DNA from: JAHJQZ01 sp963676075
GTDB lineage: Bacteria > Pseudomonadota > Alphaproteobacteria > Rhizobiales > Devosiaceae
Length of the DNA: 64,000 bases
Direction of reading: 5' to 3'
Assembly: GCA_963676075.2 (NCBI GenBank)
Contig: CAXXNZ010000026.1
Span: forward strand, 17,411 to 81,410
In this document: in pieces, positions 8,720-17,292 of the stretch
Numbering within the stretch: position 1 is the first letter of the stretch
Layout of the letters: each line of letters begins with the position of its first letter
The notes under the pieces: generated by a model
Database searches by the model: none
Told to the model about the DNA's origin: nothing
Seen by the model: only the letters and a program-made list of their open reading frames with translations
Program-made: the position numbers and the translations under genes

Positions 8720-9270
8720 CCTACTGGTTCGAGGACATCCAGCTCGGCGAGCCGTTTCCTCTCGGCGAACACACGTTCACCGAGGAAGAGATCCTGGCGT
8801 TCGGCGCCGAATACGACCCGCAGTATTTCCATATCGACCCGGACGCGGCGACCCATTCCCAGTTCGGCGGCATCATCGCTTCGGGCTGGCACACCGTCTG
8901 CGTCGGGCACCGCATCATGGTCGAAAAGATGTTCACCGAGGCTGATCTGATACGGGCGCGCGGCGAAGAACCCGGCGTCACCGGCCCCTCGCCCGGCGTC
9001 AACAAGATGGTGTTCAAGACCCCGGTCCGGCCCGGCGACACCATCCGTTACGCCCTGACCGTGACGCAGAAGCGCCCGAGCAAATCCCTGCCGGGCTGGG
9101 GTGTGCTGGTGACCAGCATCGAGGCACATAACGAGGACGATGCGCTTGTCTACCATGCCGAAGTGGTCGGTTTTTCCAAGCAGCGCGATTTCCGCCCCAA
9201 CCTGACCCAGCGGCTGCTGATCGGTCTTGCCGGCATCCCCGGCCTCGGCAAGGTCATCCGCGGGCGGTAG
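8716..9270 (+). CDS. MaoC-family hot-dog dehydratase/hydratase
   Basis: 184 residues, related to the preceding protein and with the same motif: Y33-D34-P35 ... H39-I40-D41 followed by 'GGIIASGWHTVCVGHRIM'. It has a slightly longer C-terminus. It is coupled to the first MaoC gene by an ATGA overlap. Both copies keep the catalytic Asp/His, so this is not a pair with one dead partner. It probably hydrates or dehydrates a CoA thioester; the context with VOC and oxidoreductase genes suggests a small degradation pathway. Confidence 0.85.
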   Translation: MTYWFEDIQLGEPFPLGEHTFTEEEILAFGAEYDPQYFHIDPDAATHSQFGGIIASGWHTVCVGHRIMVEKMFTEADLIRARGEEPGVTGPSPGVNKMVFKTPVRPGDTIRYALTVTQKRPSKSLPGWGVLVTSIEAHNEDDALVYHAEVVGFSKQRDFRPNLTQRLLIGLAGIPGLGKVIRGR

Positions 9271-9596
9271 ACGAAAAACGCGTTTTGCGCTATCAGAACC
9301 GCCGTCAAAAACAGGGAGGTCCCGACTACGATGCGTTCATGAGCCTTGAGAACGTCCGGGCAGATTCGCCGCGAAAGCGGTCGATGATGCGCGGTCAGTC
9401 GTTCCAGGCGCCATGAATACGTGTCGGTTATCGAAGCGTGTCCAACAGGATTGGGCACAGGCCACAAAGACAAGACACGCGGCCATTCGATAGCAAGCGG
9501 CTGACCTCCGACGTTCCTGAAATCTGAAACCCGTGCGTGCGCGATTTCGCGCCACGCCCTTGTTGTTCAGTCTGCCCGCAAGGGCAAGGAGCGTTC
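9271..9596. other. Gene-free stretch
   Basis: No convincing gene in either direction. It opens with the palindrome AAAACGCGTTTT (9275-9286) just after the MaoC stop, which may serve as a weak transcript end. The remainder shows no recognisable RNA, operator or repeat apart from the ribosome-binding site of the next small gene. Confidence 0.4.
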
Positions 9597-9770
9597 ATGC
9601 CCAAACAGATATTCCAGCGTCCCGTCCCGGTCCGTCACGATCACTGGACCAAGAAGGACAAGTCCGGCCCACCGGTTCAGCGCACCACCAAGCTGACGCC
9701 GAAACCGCCGGTGCCTGAGCCGGAAAAACCGGGCGCCCTGCCCGGCTCGGCGGTGAAGCTGCCGAAATGA
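9597..9770 (+). CDS. Small basic, proline-rich hypothetical protein
   Basis: 57 residues from ATG 9597, preceded by an AGGAG five bases upstream. The composition is strongly biased to Lys, Pro, Arg, Val and Thr ('MPKQIFQRPVPVRHDHWTKK', 'TPKPPVPEPEKP'), with no hydrophobic core, so it is probably disordered. I do not recognise it. The good ribosome-binding site and a third-position G/C pattern like its neighbours support a real gene. Confidence 0.5.
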   Translation: MPKQIFQRPVPVRHDHWTKKDKSGPPVQRTTKLTPKPPVPEPEKPGALPGSAVKLPK

Positions 9771-9865
9771 GCCGATGGGGACGGGGGTGAAATCGCCTCC
9801 GTTCTCTCTTGAAACCCCGGTCCTTTGCACCATTTCGGAATGGTCACTTGTGAACGGAGGGCGTG

Positions 9866-10306
9866 ATGGCCTGGCTGGCGGAAATCGGTTTCATCGTTCT
9901 GGCAATCGTCGCGATCGTCATGCTCGCCGGAGCCGGCCGCAACATGACCCGGCTGCAGCAGGCCGCAGAGGAACGCATCACCGCCTATATGGTGACCCTC
10001 AGGCGCACCGGGGCCAATCCGGAGTTTGCCGAGATGACCGACACCGAACTGCACGACATCCTGAGCGCCGCCATGCGTCGGCTTGCTGCCGGACGCTCGC
10101 GCAAGATGCTGTTGCTGGTGCTCGGCACGGTGGCCACGCTGCTGACCAGCATCGTTTTCGGCGTCGAAGAAGGCTGGCGGGCCTTTGCCGCAACCTTCGT
10201 CATTGGCGGCATCGCCCTGTTCGGACTGGAACGCGCCATGGAGCGCATGATGCGCGCGCCGATCGAGGCACAGGGCCTCGATGTCGAACGCTTGCGCCTC
10301 GACTAG
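9866..10306 (+). CDS. Small membrane protein of unknown function
   Basis: 146 residues from ATG 9866, five bases after GGAGG (9856-9860); an in-frame GTG at 9863 is too close to the Shine-Dalgarno. There is one N-terminal helix (about residues 7-26), a charged central segment ('RITAYMVTLRRTGANPEFAEMTDTEL' region), then two further hydrophobic segments (about 82-120). No family recognised. The last codons run into a palindromic repeat that starts at 10305. Confidence 0.6.
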   Translation: MAWLAEIGFIVLAIVAIVMLAGAGRNMTRLQQAAEERITAYMVTLRRTGANPEFAEMTDTELHDILSAAMRRLAAGRSRKMLLLVLGTVATLLTSIVFGVEEGWRAFAATFVIGGIALFGLERAMERMMRAPIEAQGLDVERLRLD

Positions 10307-10423
10307 GTCATTTCACAGTTTCATGAAAACACGGAAATGACCTAAGCTATTGTTTTGGCGCGTTTTCGAGGCTTCGACAAGCTCAGCCGGAAAACCGGCG
10401 ACCGCTTTTCCTGAAGACGCGCC
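10305..10423. repeat. Intergenic repeat, copy 1 (AGGTCATTTC family)
   Basis: An approximately 118 bp element nearly matched by a second copy at 24843-24958. It opens with a perfect ten-base inverted repeat, AGGTCATTTC (10305-10314) and GAAATGACCT (10334-10343), enclosing TTTCATGAAA. This is followed by a shared stretch around TATTGTTTTG, CGAGGCTTCG and AGCCGGAAAACCGGC. It is non-coding and sits directly on the stop codon of the membrane protein gene. Confidence 0.7.
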
Positions 10424-10438
10424 AGGCCTGCCCCTCGT

Positions 10439-10828
10439 CTATTCGCCCATGACCAGCCGGACGTCAAAACTGCTCGATCCGCCATTGATGATGTCGAAGC
10501 AGACGATGACGTCATCGCTAACGATGTAGGCCCCCATCGGATCTGACTTCAGCGCCGCATTCATCAGCTTTTCGAGCCGGGCGCGGTTATTGGCGTCGGC
10601 GAACAGGCTGTCCCAGTCGTCGGCGTCGTCGCGCAGGTTGAAGCGGTGGAAATTGGCGCGGTCCTGGCGAATGACCTGTCCGGGCGTGGTCAGCCGCCCG
10701 CCCTTGGAATTGTAGTGGTCTGCGTTGCTGAGATAGGCGCAATAACTCTCGGTAATGCCGCCCTGGGCCAGGGCAGGCGCCGCGAACCCGGCAAGCATCA
10801 GGGCTGCGATTGACAAGAAGCGCTTCAC
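10439..10828 (-). CDS. Small secreted hypothetical protein
   Basis: 129 residues with a clear Sec signal peptide (MKRFLSIAALMLAGFAAPALAQ, cleavage likely after ALA), giving a mature domain of about 108 residues. It has two cysteines (in 'SYCAYLS' and 'VIVCFDI') that could form a disulfide in the periplasm. 'YLSNADHYNSKGGRLTTPGQVIRQDRANFHRF' suggests a small folded domain, but I do not recognise the family. It stands alone. Confidence 0.65.
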   Translation of the reverse strand: MKRFLSIAALMLAGFAAPALAQGGITESYCAYLSNADHYNSKGGRLTTPGQVIRQDRANFHRFNLRDDADDWDSLFADANNRARLEKLMNAALKSDPMGAYIVSDDVIVCFDIINGGSSSFDVRLVMGE

Positions 10829-11009
10829 ATTTTCCTCCCTCGATCCATCTGATGCAAAATGTGCCGGATATTCGGGCCTGCATCACTGCGACAAATGCGA
10901 GCCGGCTTTTGCCATGACCGCAAGGCCGACGCCGGAATACCTTGCAAAACAACAGCGAACACGCTTGTCTGGCGCCTCGATCAATATCCCGTTTTGAAGA
11001 AGGCCAGCC

Positions 11010-12026
11010 ATGTTGCGCGACCAGCAAACGCCCAGGGGCAGCTTGCACACACTCGACATCACCTCCGACGCCCTCGCCGGCAACATGCTCGGCGATCCGA
11101 CAACGCGGCAGGTGGTTGTCTATGTTCCCCATGGCCATGACGGCGCCGGCCTGTCGCTGCTCGTCGATCTGGTCGGCTATACCGGTTCCGGGCTCGGTCA
11201 TGTCAATTGGAAGAATTTCGGCGAGAACGTACCCGAACGGCTCGACCGGCTGATTGCCTCGGGCGAGATGCAGCCGTGCGTCGTGGCCTTTCCTGACTGT
11301 TTCACCCGTCTCGGCGGCAACCAGTACATCAATTCCGCCGCCATGGGGAACTGGGAGGACTTTCTGATCGACGAGATGCTGCCCGCCGTCGAGACCCGCT
11401 TCGGGTGCGGCGGCGCGGGCAAGCGCGGCGTCTTCGGCAAATCCTCAGGTGGCTATGGTTCGATCAGCCACGCCATGCGCCGAGCCGACACCTGGTCGGC
11501 GGCGGCCTGCCTGTCGGGCGACATGGCGTTCGAATTGGCTTATCTGACCGACATGCCGGCGACCTTGCGGGCCCTCGCCAAGACCGACCTGTCCATCGGG
11601 AAATGGATGAACAGTTTTGAAGCCAAACAGAAACTCGACAGCAAGGACATCGAGGTTCTGATGGTCTTCGCCATGGCCGCGACCTACGATCCCGACCCCG
11701 AGGCCTATCTCGGCATCCGCCTGCCGGTCGATCTCGAAACCTGCGCGCTCGACGAAACTCTCTGGGCCAACTGGCTCGCCTGGGACCCGGTGCTGCTCGC
11801 CGACCAGCCGGAGGTCATCGCCAATCTCAAATCGCTGAAAGCACTCTGGCTCGAATGCGGCACCGTGGATCAGTACAACCTGCTCTACGGCGCCCGTCGT
11901 CTGCATAAAAAGCTCGATGCGGCCGGGGTTGCGCACACCTACGAGGAGTTCCCCGACGACCACCTGGGCGTCGATTACCGCATGGACCGTTGTCTTCCCG
12001 CTCTCGCCAAGGCGCTCAGCGCATAG
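11010..12026 (+). CDS. Esterase of the alpha/beta-hydrolase (esterase D/enterochelin esterase-like) type
   Basis: 338 residues, cytoplasmic, no signal peptide. The nucleophile elbow is GKSSGGYG (G-x-S-x-G) near residue 148, and a C-terminal histidine in 'EEFPDDHLGVDYRM' would complete the triad. The strand-loop 'VVVYVPHGHDG' and the 'CVVAFPDCFTRLGGNQYINSAAMGNWEDFLIDEMLP' region are typical of the esterase D/Fes group. AGAAGG precedes ATG 11010. It converges with the Rid gene nine bases downstream. The substrate is unknown. Confidence 0.8.
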   Translation: MLRDQQTPRGSLHTLDITSDALAGNMLGDPTTRQVVVYVPHGHDGAGLSLLVDLVGYTGSGLGHVNWKNFGENVPERLDRLIASGEMQPCVVAFPDCFTRLGGNQYINSAAMGNWEDFLIDEMLPAVETRFGCGGAGKRGVFGKSSGGYGSISHAMRRADTWSAAACLSGDMAFELAYLTDMPATLRALAKTDLSIGKWMNSFEAKQKLDSKDIEVLMVFAMAATYDPDPEAYLGIRLPVDLETCALDETLWANWLAWDPVLLADQPEVIANLKSLKALWLECGTVDQYNLLYGARRLHKKLDAAGVAHTYEEFPDDHLGVDYRMDRCLPALAKALSA

Positions 12027-12035
12027 CGCTCCCGG

Positions 12036-12386
12036 CTAAAGATCATCCCGCGCCGTGGCGATGCCTTCGATCATCACCAGGCAATCGGCATCGTGGAAGG
12101 AAGTTGTCGTCGTCATGCGCGCCGGATATCGGCCTGCTTCGAAATAGGGCACGAAAATCTTCTCCATCGCGGCAAGATCCTCAATGCGCTTGAGATGGAC
12201 GCGCACCTGCACAAGGCTGGCCAAGGGGCGGTCGAGCTTTGCCAGGGTTTCGGTGAGCCCGGCCATAGTGCCGCGCAATTGCGTGGCAAAGTCCTCGCCA
12301 CCACCACGGTGCAGGCCGAGAAAGATGAAGTCGCCGGCCCGTACTGCCGATGAATAGCTGTGCGGCGTCGTGATGTAGTCGACCAT
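12036..12386 (-). CDS. Rid (YjgF/YER057c/UK114) family protein
   Basis: 116 residues, the usual length of a Rid domain. Recognisable features are 'SSAVRAGDFIFLGLHRGGG', 'QLRGTMAGLTETLAKL', 'VQVRVHLKRIEDLAAMEKIF' and the closing 'ARMTTTTSF...MIEGIA', which in the family surround the ligand-binding cleft. The conserved arginine of RidA enamine deaminases appears as the Arg of 'PARMTTT'. The role may be 2-aminoacrylate deamination or a related stress-metabolite hydrolysis. Single gene. Confidence 0.8.
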   Translation of the reverse strand: MVDYITTPHSYSSAVRAGDFIFLGLHRGGGEDFATQLRGTMAGLTETLAKLDRPLASLVQVRVHLKRIEDLAAMEKIFVPYFEAGRYPARMTTTTSFHDADCLVMIEGIATARDDL

Positions 12387-12452
12387 GATGTGTTCCTGCT
12401 CACTTGGACATGAGCGTGGAACATATCACGAACATGTTATCGGGAGAGTGCG

Positions 12453-13166
12453 CTAAAACGTCGTCAGGTAGAGCTTCAGGAAACCATCTTGCGCCAGGCT
12501 CGCCGGTGTCACGATGCGGTCTTGCTGAATGCGCGTCCAGCATGCCTGACGAGACAGTTTTTCCGATCGACACGCTTTGCGCTGCTGCCAGTCGCCGAGC
12601 AGAAAGTCACGGCCCGCCGACGTATCGAAATTCAGGTCCCCTATTTTCTGCATCCTGCCGATCGGATGCCCGATCTTTTTGAAGACGTCATAGACCAGTT
12701 CGGCGCTGTAAAGGGCGTCGGCGCCCTGCGCGTAGAGTGGGTCATAGGGCCGATGATAGTAATCATAGGCCGTCACGGAGGCCGGGCTGTTCAGCTGACC
12801 TTTGGGACGAATGTCCTTCCTGGTGACATAGATCGCGAACTTCAGTCCGATGCCCAGCTCGATGAAGGCGTCGAGCGGCAGTTCCTCGACGCCACCCGTA
12901 GCAGCCGAGGACTGCATGACGTAGGGGCCGCCACCGGTGTTGCGGATAATGCCGACATGCGTGTAGGGGCTGCCCGTGGCGTTGGTGAGTGCGCTGCCTT
13001 CGAGACCATCCCGTTGCTGGAATATCAATGCGCCGTTGGGGGGATCGTGGTCGAAAAAGTACGTGTCGACAACGTCCAGGCCCGTTTCAGCAAAGGCTGT
13101 CGCAGGAAGTAATCCGACCAAGGCAAGCAGGATAAAACCTAAAAGGCCTGTCCGCTTGATAGCCAT
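12453..13166 (-). CDS. YiiX/YebB-like permuted papain-fold protein, expected Cys replaced by Ser
   Basis: 237 residues from ATG 13166 (an in-frame ATG at 13214 adds 16). It has a Sec signal peptide (residues 1-26). The order of motifs is that of the circularly permuted NlpC/P60-like YiiX group: 'PPNGALIFQQ', then the histidine in 'PYTHVGII' (His70), then 'ALYSAELVYDVF' at 152-162. In the family the last block normally reads Y-C-S-E-L with a nucleophilic cysteine; here it is Y-S-A-E-L, with Ser154 in that place. The protein may be a periplasmic amidase using serine, or a binding protein that has lost activity. Single gene. Confidence 0.7.
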   Translation of the reverse strand: MAIKRTGLLGFILLALVGLLPATAFAETGLDVVDTYFFDHDPPNGALIFQQRDGLEGSALTNATGSPYTHVGIIRNTGGGPYVMQSSAATGGVEELPLDAFIELGIGLKFAIYVTRKDIRPKGQLNSPASVTAYDYYHRPYDPLYAQGADALYSAELVYDVFKKIGHPIGRMQKIGDLNFDTSAGRDFLLGDWQQRKACRSEKLSRQACWTRIQQDRIVTPASLAQDGFLKLYLTTF

Positions 13167-13279
13167 CGTCGGTGTCGATCCTTTGTCTCTGTTGCCTTGC
13201 GATTTGCCGGACACAGATGTACCCGACCCGCCCGCCTGTTTTGTGGCGAGAGCAGCAGAGCCTTACGTGGCGGAAGGAC

Positions 13280-13813
13280 CTAGTGCCCCTCGAACGAGAC
13301 CAGCGTGTGCACCTCGACGTCGAGTGCCCTGAGCTTATCGGCGCCGCCGAGCTCGGGCAGATCGATGACAAAGCTCGAATGGGCGATCTGGGCACCGGTA
13401 CGCCGCAACAGTTGCACCGCCGCGATGGCCGTGCCGCCCGTGGCGATGAGATCGTCGACCAGCAGCACCACATCGCCCTCGCCGACCGCGTCGGCATGCA
13501 TCTCGATGGTGTCGACGCCATATTCGAGGGCGTAATTCTGGCCGATGGTCTCGCCGGGCAGCTTGCCGCGCTTGCGGATCGGCACGAAGCCGACGCCGAG
13601 CGAGATGGCCACGCCGGCCCCGAAGATAAAGCCCCGCGCCTCGATGCCGGCAACATGGGTGATGCCCATGCCGCGATGGTGGGAGGCGGCGCGCTCGATC
13701 GCTTCGCGGAATCCGTGCGGATCCTCGATCAGCGTGGTGATGTCGCGGAACAGGATCCCGGGCTTGGGATAATCGGGAATGGTGCGGATGAGGGTCTTGA
13801 GATCAACGGCCAT
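13280..13813 (-). CDS. apt: Adenine phosphoribosyltransferase
   Basis: 177 residues. It converts adenine and PRPP to AMP in purine salvage. The PRPP-binding motif is seen in 'VVLLVDDLIATGGTA' near residue 120, and the N-terminal 'IRTIPDYPKPGILFRDITTL' is diagnostic of Apt. The length is normal. It lies downstream of petC on the same strand, separated by a strong terminator, a neighbourhood seen in many Hyphomicrobiales. Confidence 0.97.
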   Translation of the reverse strand: MAVDLKTLIRTIPDYPKPGILFRDITTLIEDPHGFREAIERAASHHRGMGITHVAGIEARGFIFGAGVAISLGVGFVPIRKRGKLPGETIGQNYALEYGVDTIEMHADAVGEGDVVLLVDDLIATGGTAIAAVQLLRRTGAQIAHSSFVIDLPELGGADKLRALDVEVHTLVSFEGH

Positions 13814-13846
13814 CTTGTCCTCGGGAAGCAGTAACTGGACATGGAA

Positions 13847-13866
13847 AAGGGCCCAAACGGGCCCTT
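13847..13866 (-). terminator. Rho-independent terminator of the petABC operon
   Basis: AAGGGCCC (13847-13854) and GGGCCCTT (13859-13866) form a perfect eight-pair stem with a four-base loop. On the minus strand it is followed by TTTTCC, the expected U-tract, 26 bp after the petC stop. Confidence 0.85.
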
Positions 13867-13891
13867 CGTCCTGTTTTCACCGAAGCTTAGC

Positions 13892-14710
13892 TCAGTGTTC
13901 GATCTTCGACCAGAGCTTGCGCTTGGTCAGATACATCAACACCGCAAAGCCGGCGAGAATGATGATGACCTTGAAGCCAAGTTCCTTGCGTGCATCCAGG
14001 TGCGGCTCGGCGACCCACATCATGAAGGCGGCGACGTCCTTGGAATACTGCTCGACGGTCTCGGGAACGGTGTTGTCGTCATAGGTGACAAGACCATCCG
14101 AAAGCGGCGGGGCCATGGCGAGAACACCGCCCGTATAGGCGTTGTAATACTGCCCGGCAGCCACTTCGACGCCATGAGGTGCGTCGGTGAAGTTGGTCAA
14201 CAGGTTGTAGATGAAGTCGGGCCCGCCTTCCTGATAGACGGTGAAATAGTCGAGCACCCAGCTGAAGCCGGGCTTGGTAGCGCTGCGCGCCTTGGCGAGC
14301 ACCGAGAAGTCCGGCGGTTCGACACCGAAAGACGCCTTGGCATCCGCCGGGCTCATCGTGGCCGGCCAGCGGTCGGCGGCAATGCCCGGGCGCTCGCCGT
14401 CCTCGGCTTCCGGATCGGCAACGGTGAAGGTGGCGGCCAACGCCTTGACCTGAGCTTCCGAATAGCCCGGGCCGCCGGGCTCGGAAAGGTTACGGAACGC
14501 CAGCAGATTTGCCGAATGGCAGGACGAGCACACTTCCTTGAAGATCTGGAAGCCGCGCTGCAGCTGGTTCTTGTCATAGGTGCCGAATACGCCGCCAAAG
14601 CTCCAGTTGATGAACTTGGTCGGAACGCCCCCGGTCTCGCTCGCTGCCGCCGGCGTGGCGAACAGGCCGCACAGGGCGAGGGCCGCGAGAATGGTCTTTG
14701 TCTTGATCAT
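13892..14710 (-). CDS. petC: Cytochrome c1 of the bc1 complex
   Basis: 272 residues with a signal peptide (1-24), the haem-attachment motif CSSCH at 61-65, the axial methionine in 'LAMAPPLSDG', and a C-terminal membrane anchor ('VIIILAGFAVLMYLT'). It is the periplasmic electron acceptor from the Rieske protein and passes electrons to soluble or membrane cytochrome c. It is 17 bp downstream of petB and ends the operon before a terminator. It is a free-standing c1, so petB and petC are not fused here as they are in Bradyrhizobium FbcH. Confidence 0.97.
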   Translation of the reverse strand: MIKTKTILAALALCGLFATPAAASETGGVPTKFINWSFGGVFGTYDKNQLQRGFQIFKEVCSSCHSANLLAFRNLSEPGGPGYSEAQVKALAATFTVADPEAEDGERPGIAADRWPATMSPADAKASFGVEPPDFSVLAKARSATKPGFSWVLDYFTVYQEGGPDFIYNLLTNFTDAPHGVEVAAGQYYNAYTGGVLAMAPPLSDGLVTYDDNTVPETVEQYSKDVAAFMMWVAEPHLDARKELGFKVIIILAGFAVLMYLTKRKLWSKIEH

Positions 14711-14727
14711 TTCTGGGTCCTTCGCTC

Positions 14728-15981
14728 TCAGTGGGCCTTGGCCAGAACCGCTTCCGAAATACTCGCCGGCAGCGGTTTGGGCGTCTCGATCCGGCTGACG
14801 ATCGGCAGGATGACGAGGAAGTAGAGGAAGTAATAGGCTGTCGCCACCTTGGCCAGGTAGTTGTAGACAACCACCGACGGGTCCTGGGCGCCCAGGTACA
14901 TCAGTACGATGAAGTTCACGACGAACACCCAGTAGAAGATCTTGAACATCGGCCGGAAGCTGCCCGAGCGCACCTTGGACGTATCGAGCCAGGGCAGGAA
15001 GAACAGCACCAGCAGCGAACCGCCCATGACGATGACGCCGGCGAGCTTACTATCAATGAACAGCACGTTGAAATCGATGGCGCGCAGCATGGTGTAGAAC
15101 GGCAGCAGGTACCATTCGGGCACGATATGCGCCGGCGTCACCAGGTTGTTGGCCATGATGTAGTTGTCGGAATGGTTGAATATCTCCGGTGCGAAGAACA
15201 CGAACCATGCGAACGGGATAAGGAAGACCACGGCGCCGACCAGATCCTTGATCGTTGCATAAGGCGTGAACGGCACGGTGTCGCGCCCGTCCTTGACCTC
15301 GACACCGGTCGGATTGCCGTTGCCGGGAATGTGCAGCGCCCAGATGTGCAGAATGACCACCGCCGCGATGACGAAGGGCAGCAGGTAGTGCAGCGAGAAG
15401 AAGCGGTTGAGCGTGGCGTTGTCCACCGCGAAGCCGCCGCGCAGCCATTCCAGGATCGGCGTTCCGACGATCGGAATGGCCGAGAAGATATTGGTGATGA
15501 CCGTGGCACCCCAGAAGCTCATCTGGCCCCAGGGCAGCACGTAGCCCATGAAGGCGGTCGCAATCATCAGGATGAAGATGATGACGCCGAGCATCCACAA
15601 CACTTCGCGTGGCGCCTTGTAGGAGCCGTAGAACAGACCGCGGAAGATGTGGACATAGACCGCAAAGAAGAACATCGAGGCGCCCACGGCGTGGGTACCC
15701 TGGATGATGCGTCCGAAGTTCACGTCGCGGCGGATATGCTCGACCGAATTGAACGCGAGATCGACATTGGGCGTGTAATGCATCGCCAGGATGATGCCGG
15801 TGACGATCTGGATCCCGAGGCACATGGCCAAGATCATGCCGAAGGTCCAGAAGTAGTTGAGGTTCTTCGGCGTCGGGAAATCGACGAAATGCTCTTTGCC
15901 GTAGCTGATGAGCGGCAAGCGGTCGTTGAACCACTTGAGGGCCGGATTCTTCGGCTCGTATCGTTCGGTTGAATGCGCCAT
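14728..15981 (-). CDS. petB: Cytochrome b of the bc1 complex
   Basis: 417 residues with eight to nine membrane helices. The Qo-site motif PEWY is present ('PEWYLLPFYTMLRAI'), as are 'GYVLPWGQMSFWGATVITNI' and paired histidines in helices B and D for the two b haems. It carries out quinol oxidation and quinone reduction at the inner membrane. It lies between petA (14 bp upstream) and petC (17 bp downstream). Confidence 0.98.
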   Translation of the reverse strand: MAHSTERYEPKNPALKWFNDRLPLISYGKEHFVDFPTPKNLNYFWTFGMILAMCLGIQIVTGIILAMHYTPNVDLAFNSVEHIRRDVNFGRIIQGTHAVGASMFFFAVYVHIFRGLFYGSYKAPREVLWMLGVIIFILMIATAFMGYVLPWGQMSFWGATVITNIFSAIPIVGTPILEWLRGGFAVDNATLNRFFSLHYLLPFVIAAVVILHIWALHIPGNGNPTGVEVKDGRDTVPFTPYATIKDLVGAVVFLIPFAWFVFFAPEIFNHSDNYIMANNLVTPAHIVPEWYLLPFYTMLRAIDFNVLFIDSKLAGVIVMGGSLLVLFFLPWLDTSKVRSGSFRPMFKIFYWVFVVNFIVLMYLGAQDPSVVVYNYLAKVATAYYFLYFLVILPIVSRIETPKPLPASISEAVLAKAH

Positions 15982-15995
15982 GGTCTTTGCCCCCC

Positions 15996-16547
15996 CTAAC
16001 CGATCTTCACTCTGGTATCGTTCAGAAAATCATAGGGCGGCAGGACGAGATTCTTCGGTGCCGGACCTTTGCGGATGCGCGCAGCGGTGTCGTATTGCGA
16101 ACCGTGGCAGGGGCAGAACCAGCCGCCTTCCTGTCCGTTCGAGGTGACGACGCCATAATCGCCGGCATTGGATTCCGGGATGCAGCCGAGATGGGTGCAG
16201 GCGGCCAGAACGATCAGCCAGTTCTCGTGCCCCTCCTTGGTCCGGTCTGCGTCGGTCTCCGGATCCTTGAGATCGGACATCGGCACGGATTTGGCCAGGT
16301 CGATTTCGGCCTGTGTCCTGTTGCGGATGAAAACCGGCAGACCGCGCCATTTGACGGTGATTTCCTGCCCGGTCTCGACCGGTGCCAGATCAAACTCCAT
16401 CGACGCCAGCGCCAGCGTGGCGGCGTCCGGGTTCATCTGGTCGATTAGCGGCCAGACCGCGCTGGCCACAGCCACGGCCCCTACCGCGCCCGTGGCGATG
16501 TACAAAAAGTCGCGCCGCGTTGCGCCGTTTGCTGCTTCAGTTGCCAA
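15996..16547 (-). CDS. petA: Rieske iron-sulfur subunit of the bc1 complex
   Basis: 183 residues. A twin-arginine-like N-terminus (TRRDFLYIATG) and one hydrophobic helix anchor the periplasmic [2Fe-2S] domain, whose ligands sit in CTHLGC (117-122) and CPCHGS (145-150). The only start in the expected place is TTG 16547; no ATG or GTG gives a normal N-terminus. First gene of petABC, divergent from trmL. Confidence 0.96.
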   Translation of the reverse strand: MATEAANGATRRDFLYIATGAVGAVAVASAVWPLIDQMNPDAATLALASMEFDLAPVETGQEITVKWRGLPVFIRNRTQAEIDLAKSVPMSDLKDPETDADRTKEGHENWLIVLAACTHLGCIPESNAGDYGVVTSNGQEGGWFCPCHGSQYDTAARIRKGPAPKNLVLPPYDFLNDTRVKIG

Positions 16548-16797
16548 ATCTGACCCCCGTCCGAAAAGGATTCCTCTAGTTGTCCACGCCGCACCAGATG
16601 ACTATGAACAACCTCCCACGCTCCGCCGAACAGCCGCTCGCGGGTTTGGCGGTTCTTTTTGCACTGTACCGTCCGCTTGTCCAGCCTCGCTACACTTGGT
16701 CGCAGGTGGGTGTGACACTATGCCCACTTGATTGATGCAGTTCAAAACGAAACCGAGCTGCTTCTACCTGCTTTTCCGGTTTGTCTGTGGATATCCC

Positions 16798-17265
16798 ATG
16801 CCCGTCGCTCTCGCGCTCTATCAACCCGACATTCCCCAGAACGCCGGCACGCTTATGCGCCTTGCCGCCTGCATGGACATCGAGGTGCATTTCATCCACC
16901 CGGCCGGATTCGCCTTTTCCGAGTCGCGGCTGAAGCGAGCCGGCATGGACTATCTCGACCACGTCCGGCTGGTCGAGCATGCGAGCTTTGCCGCTTTCAA
17001 CACCGTGCGGCAGGATGAAGGGCGACGGCTGGTGCTGCTGACGACCAAGGCGACCGAGAGCGTTTACGCTGCGGCTTTCGGGCCGGACGACATCCTCATG
17101 CTCGGACGTGAGAGCGCCGGAGTGCCGGACGCGGTGGCGCTTGAGGCCGATCTCAGGGTCAGGCTACCGATGCGGCAGGGGATGCGGTCACTCAATGTGG
17201 CGATCGCCGGCGCCATGGCCCTCGGCGAGGCCCTGCGCCAGATCGGAGAACTGCCCGCCGCGTAG
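16798..17265 (+). CDS. trmL: tRNA (cytidine/uridine-34 2'-O)-methyltransferase
   Basis: 155 residues, the small SPOUT methyltransferase that modifies the wobble base of tRNA-Leu. It starts 'PVALALYQPDIPQNAGTLMRLAA', and the SAM-binding trefoil knot is visible in 'LMLGRESAGVPDAV' and 'RLPMRQGMRSLNVAIAGAMALGEALRQ'. ATG 16798 is chosen because family members start immediately before this motif. Divergent from petA, as in many relatives. Confidence 0.95.
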   Translation: MPVALALYQPDIPQNAGTLMRLAACMDIEVHFIHPAGFAFSESRLKRAGMDYLDHVRLVEHASFAAFNTVRQDEGRRLVLLTTKATESVYAAAFGPDDILMLGRESAGVPDAVALEADLRVRLPMRQGMRSLNVAIAGAMALGEALRQIGELPAA

Positions 17266-17292
17266 CCCTGCCGGTACGAGCGGGCCTGGCCT

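Noticed and set aside
14731..15972. A 413-codon frame on the + strand.
   Set aside because: Exact antisense of petB, which is unmistakable; the translation is Asp/Arg/Gln/His-rich without structure.
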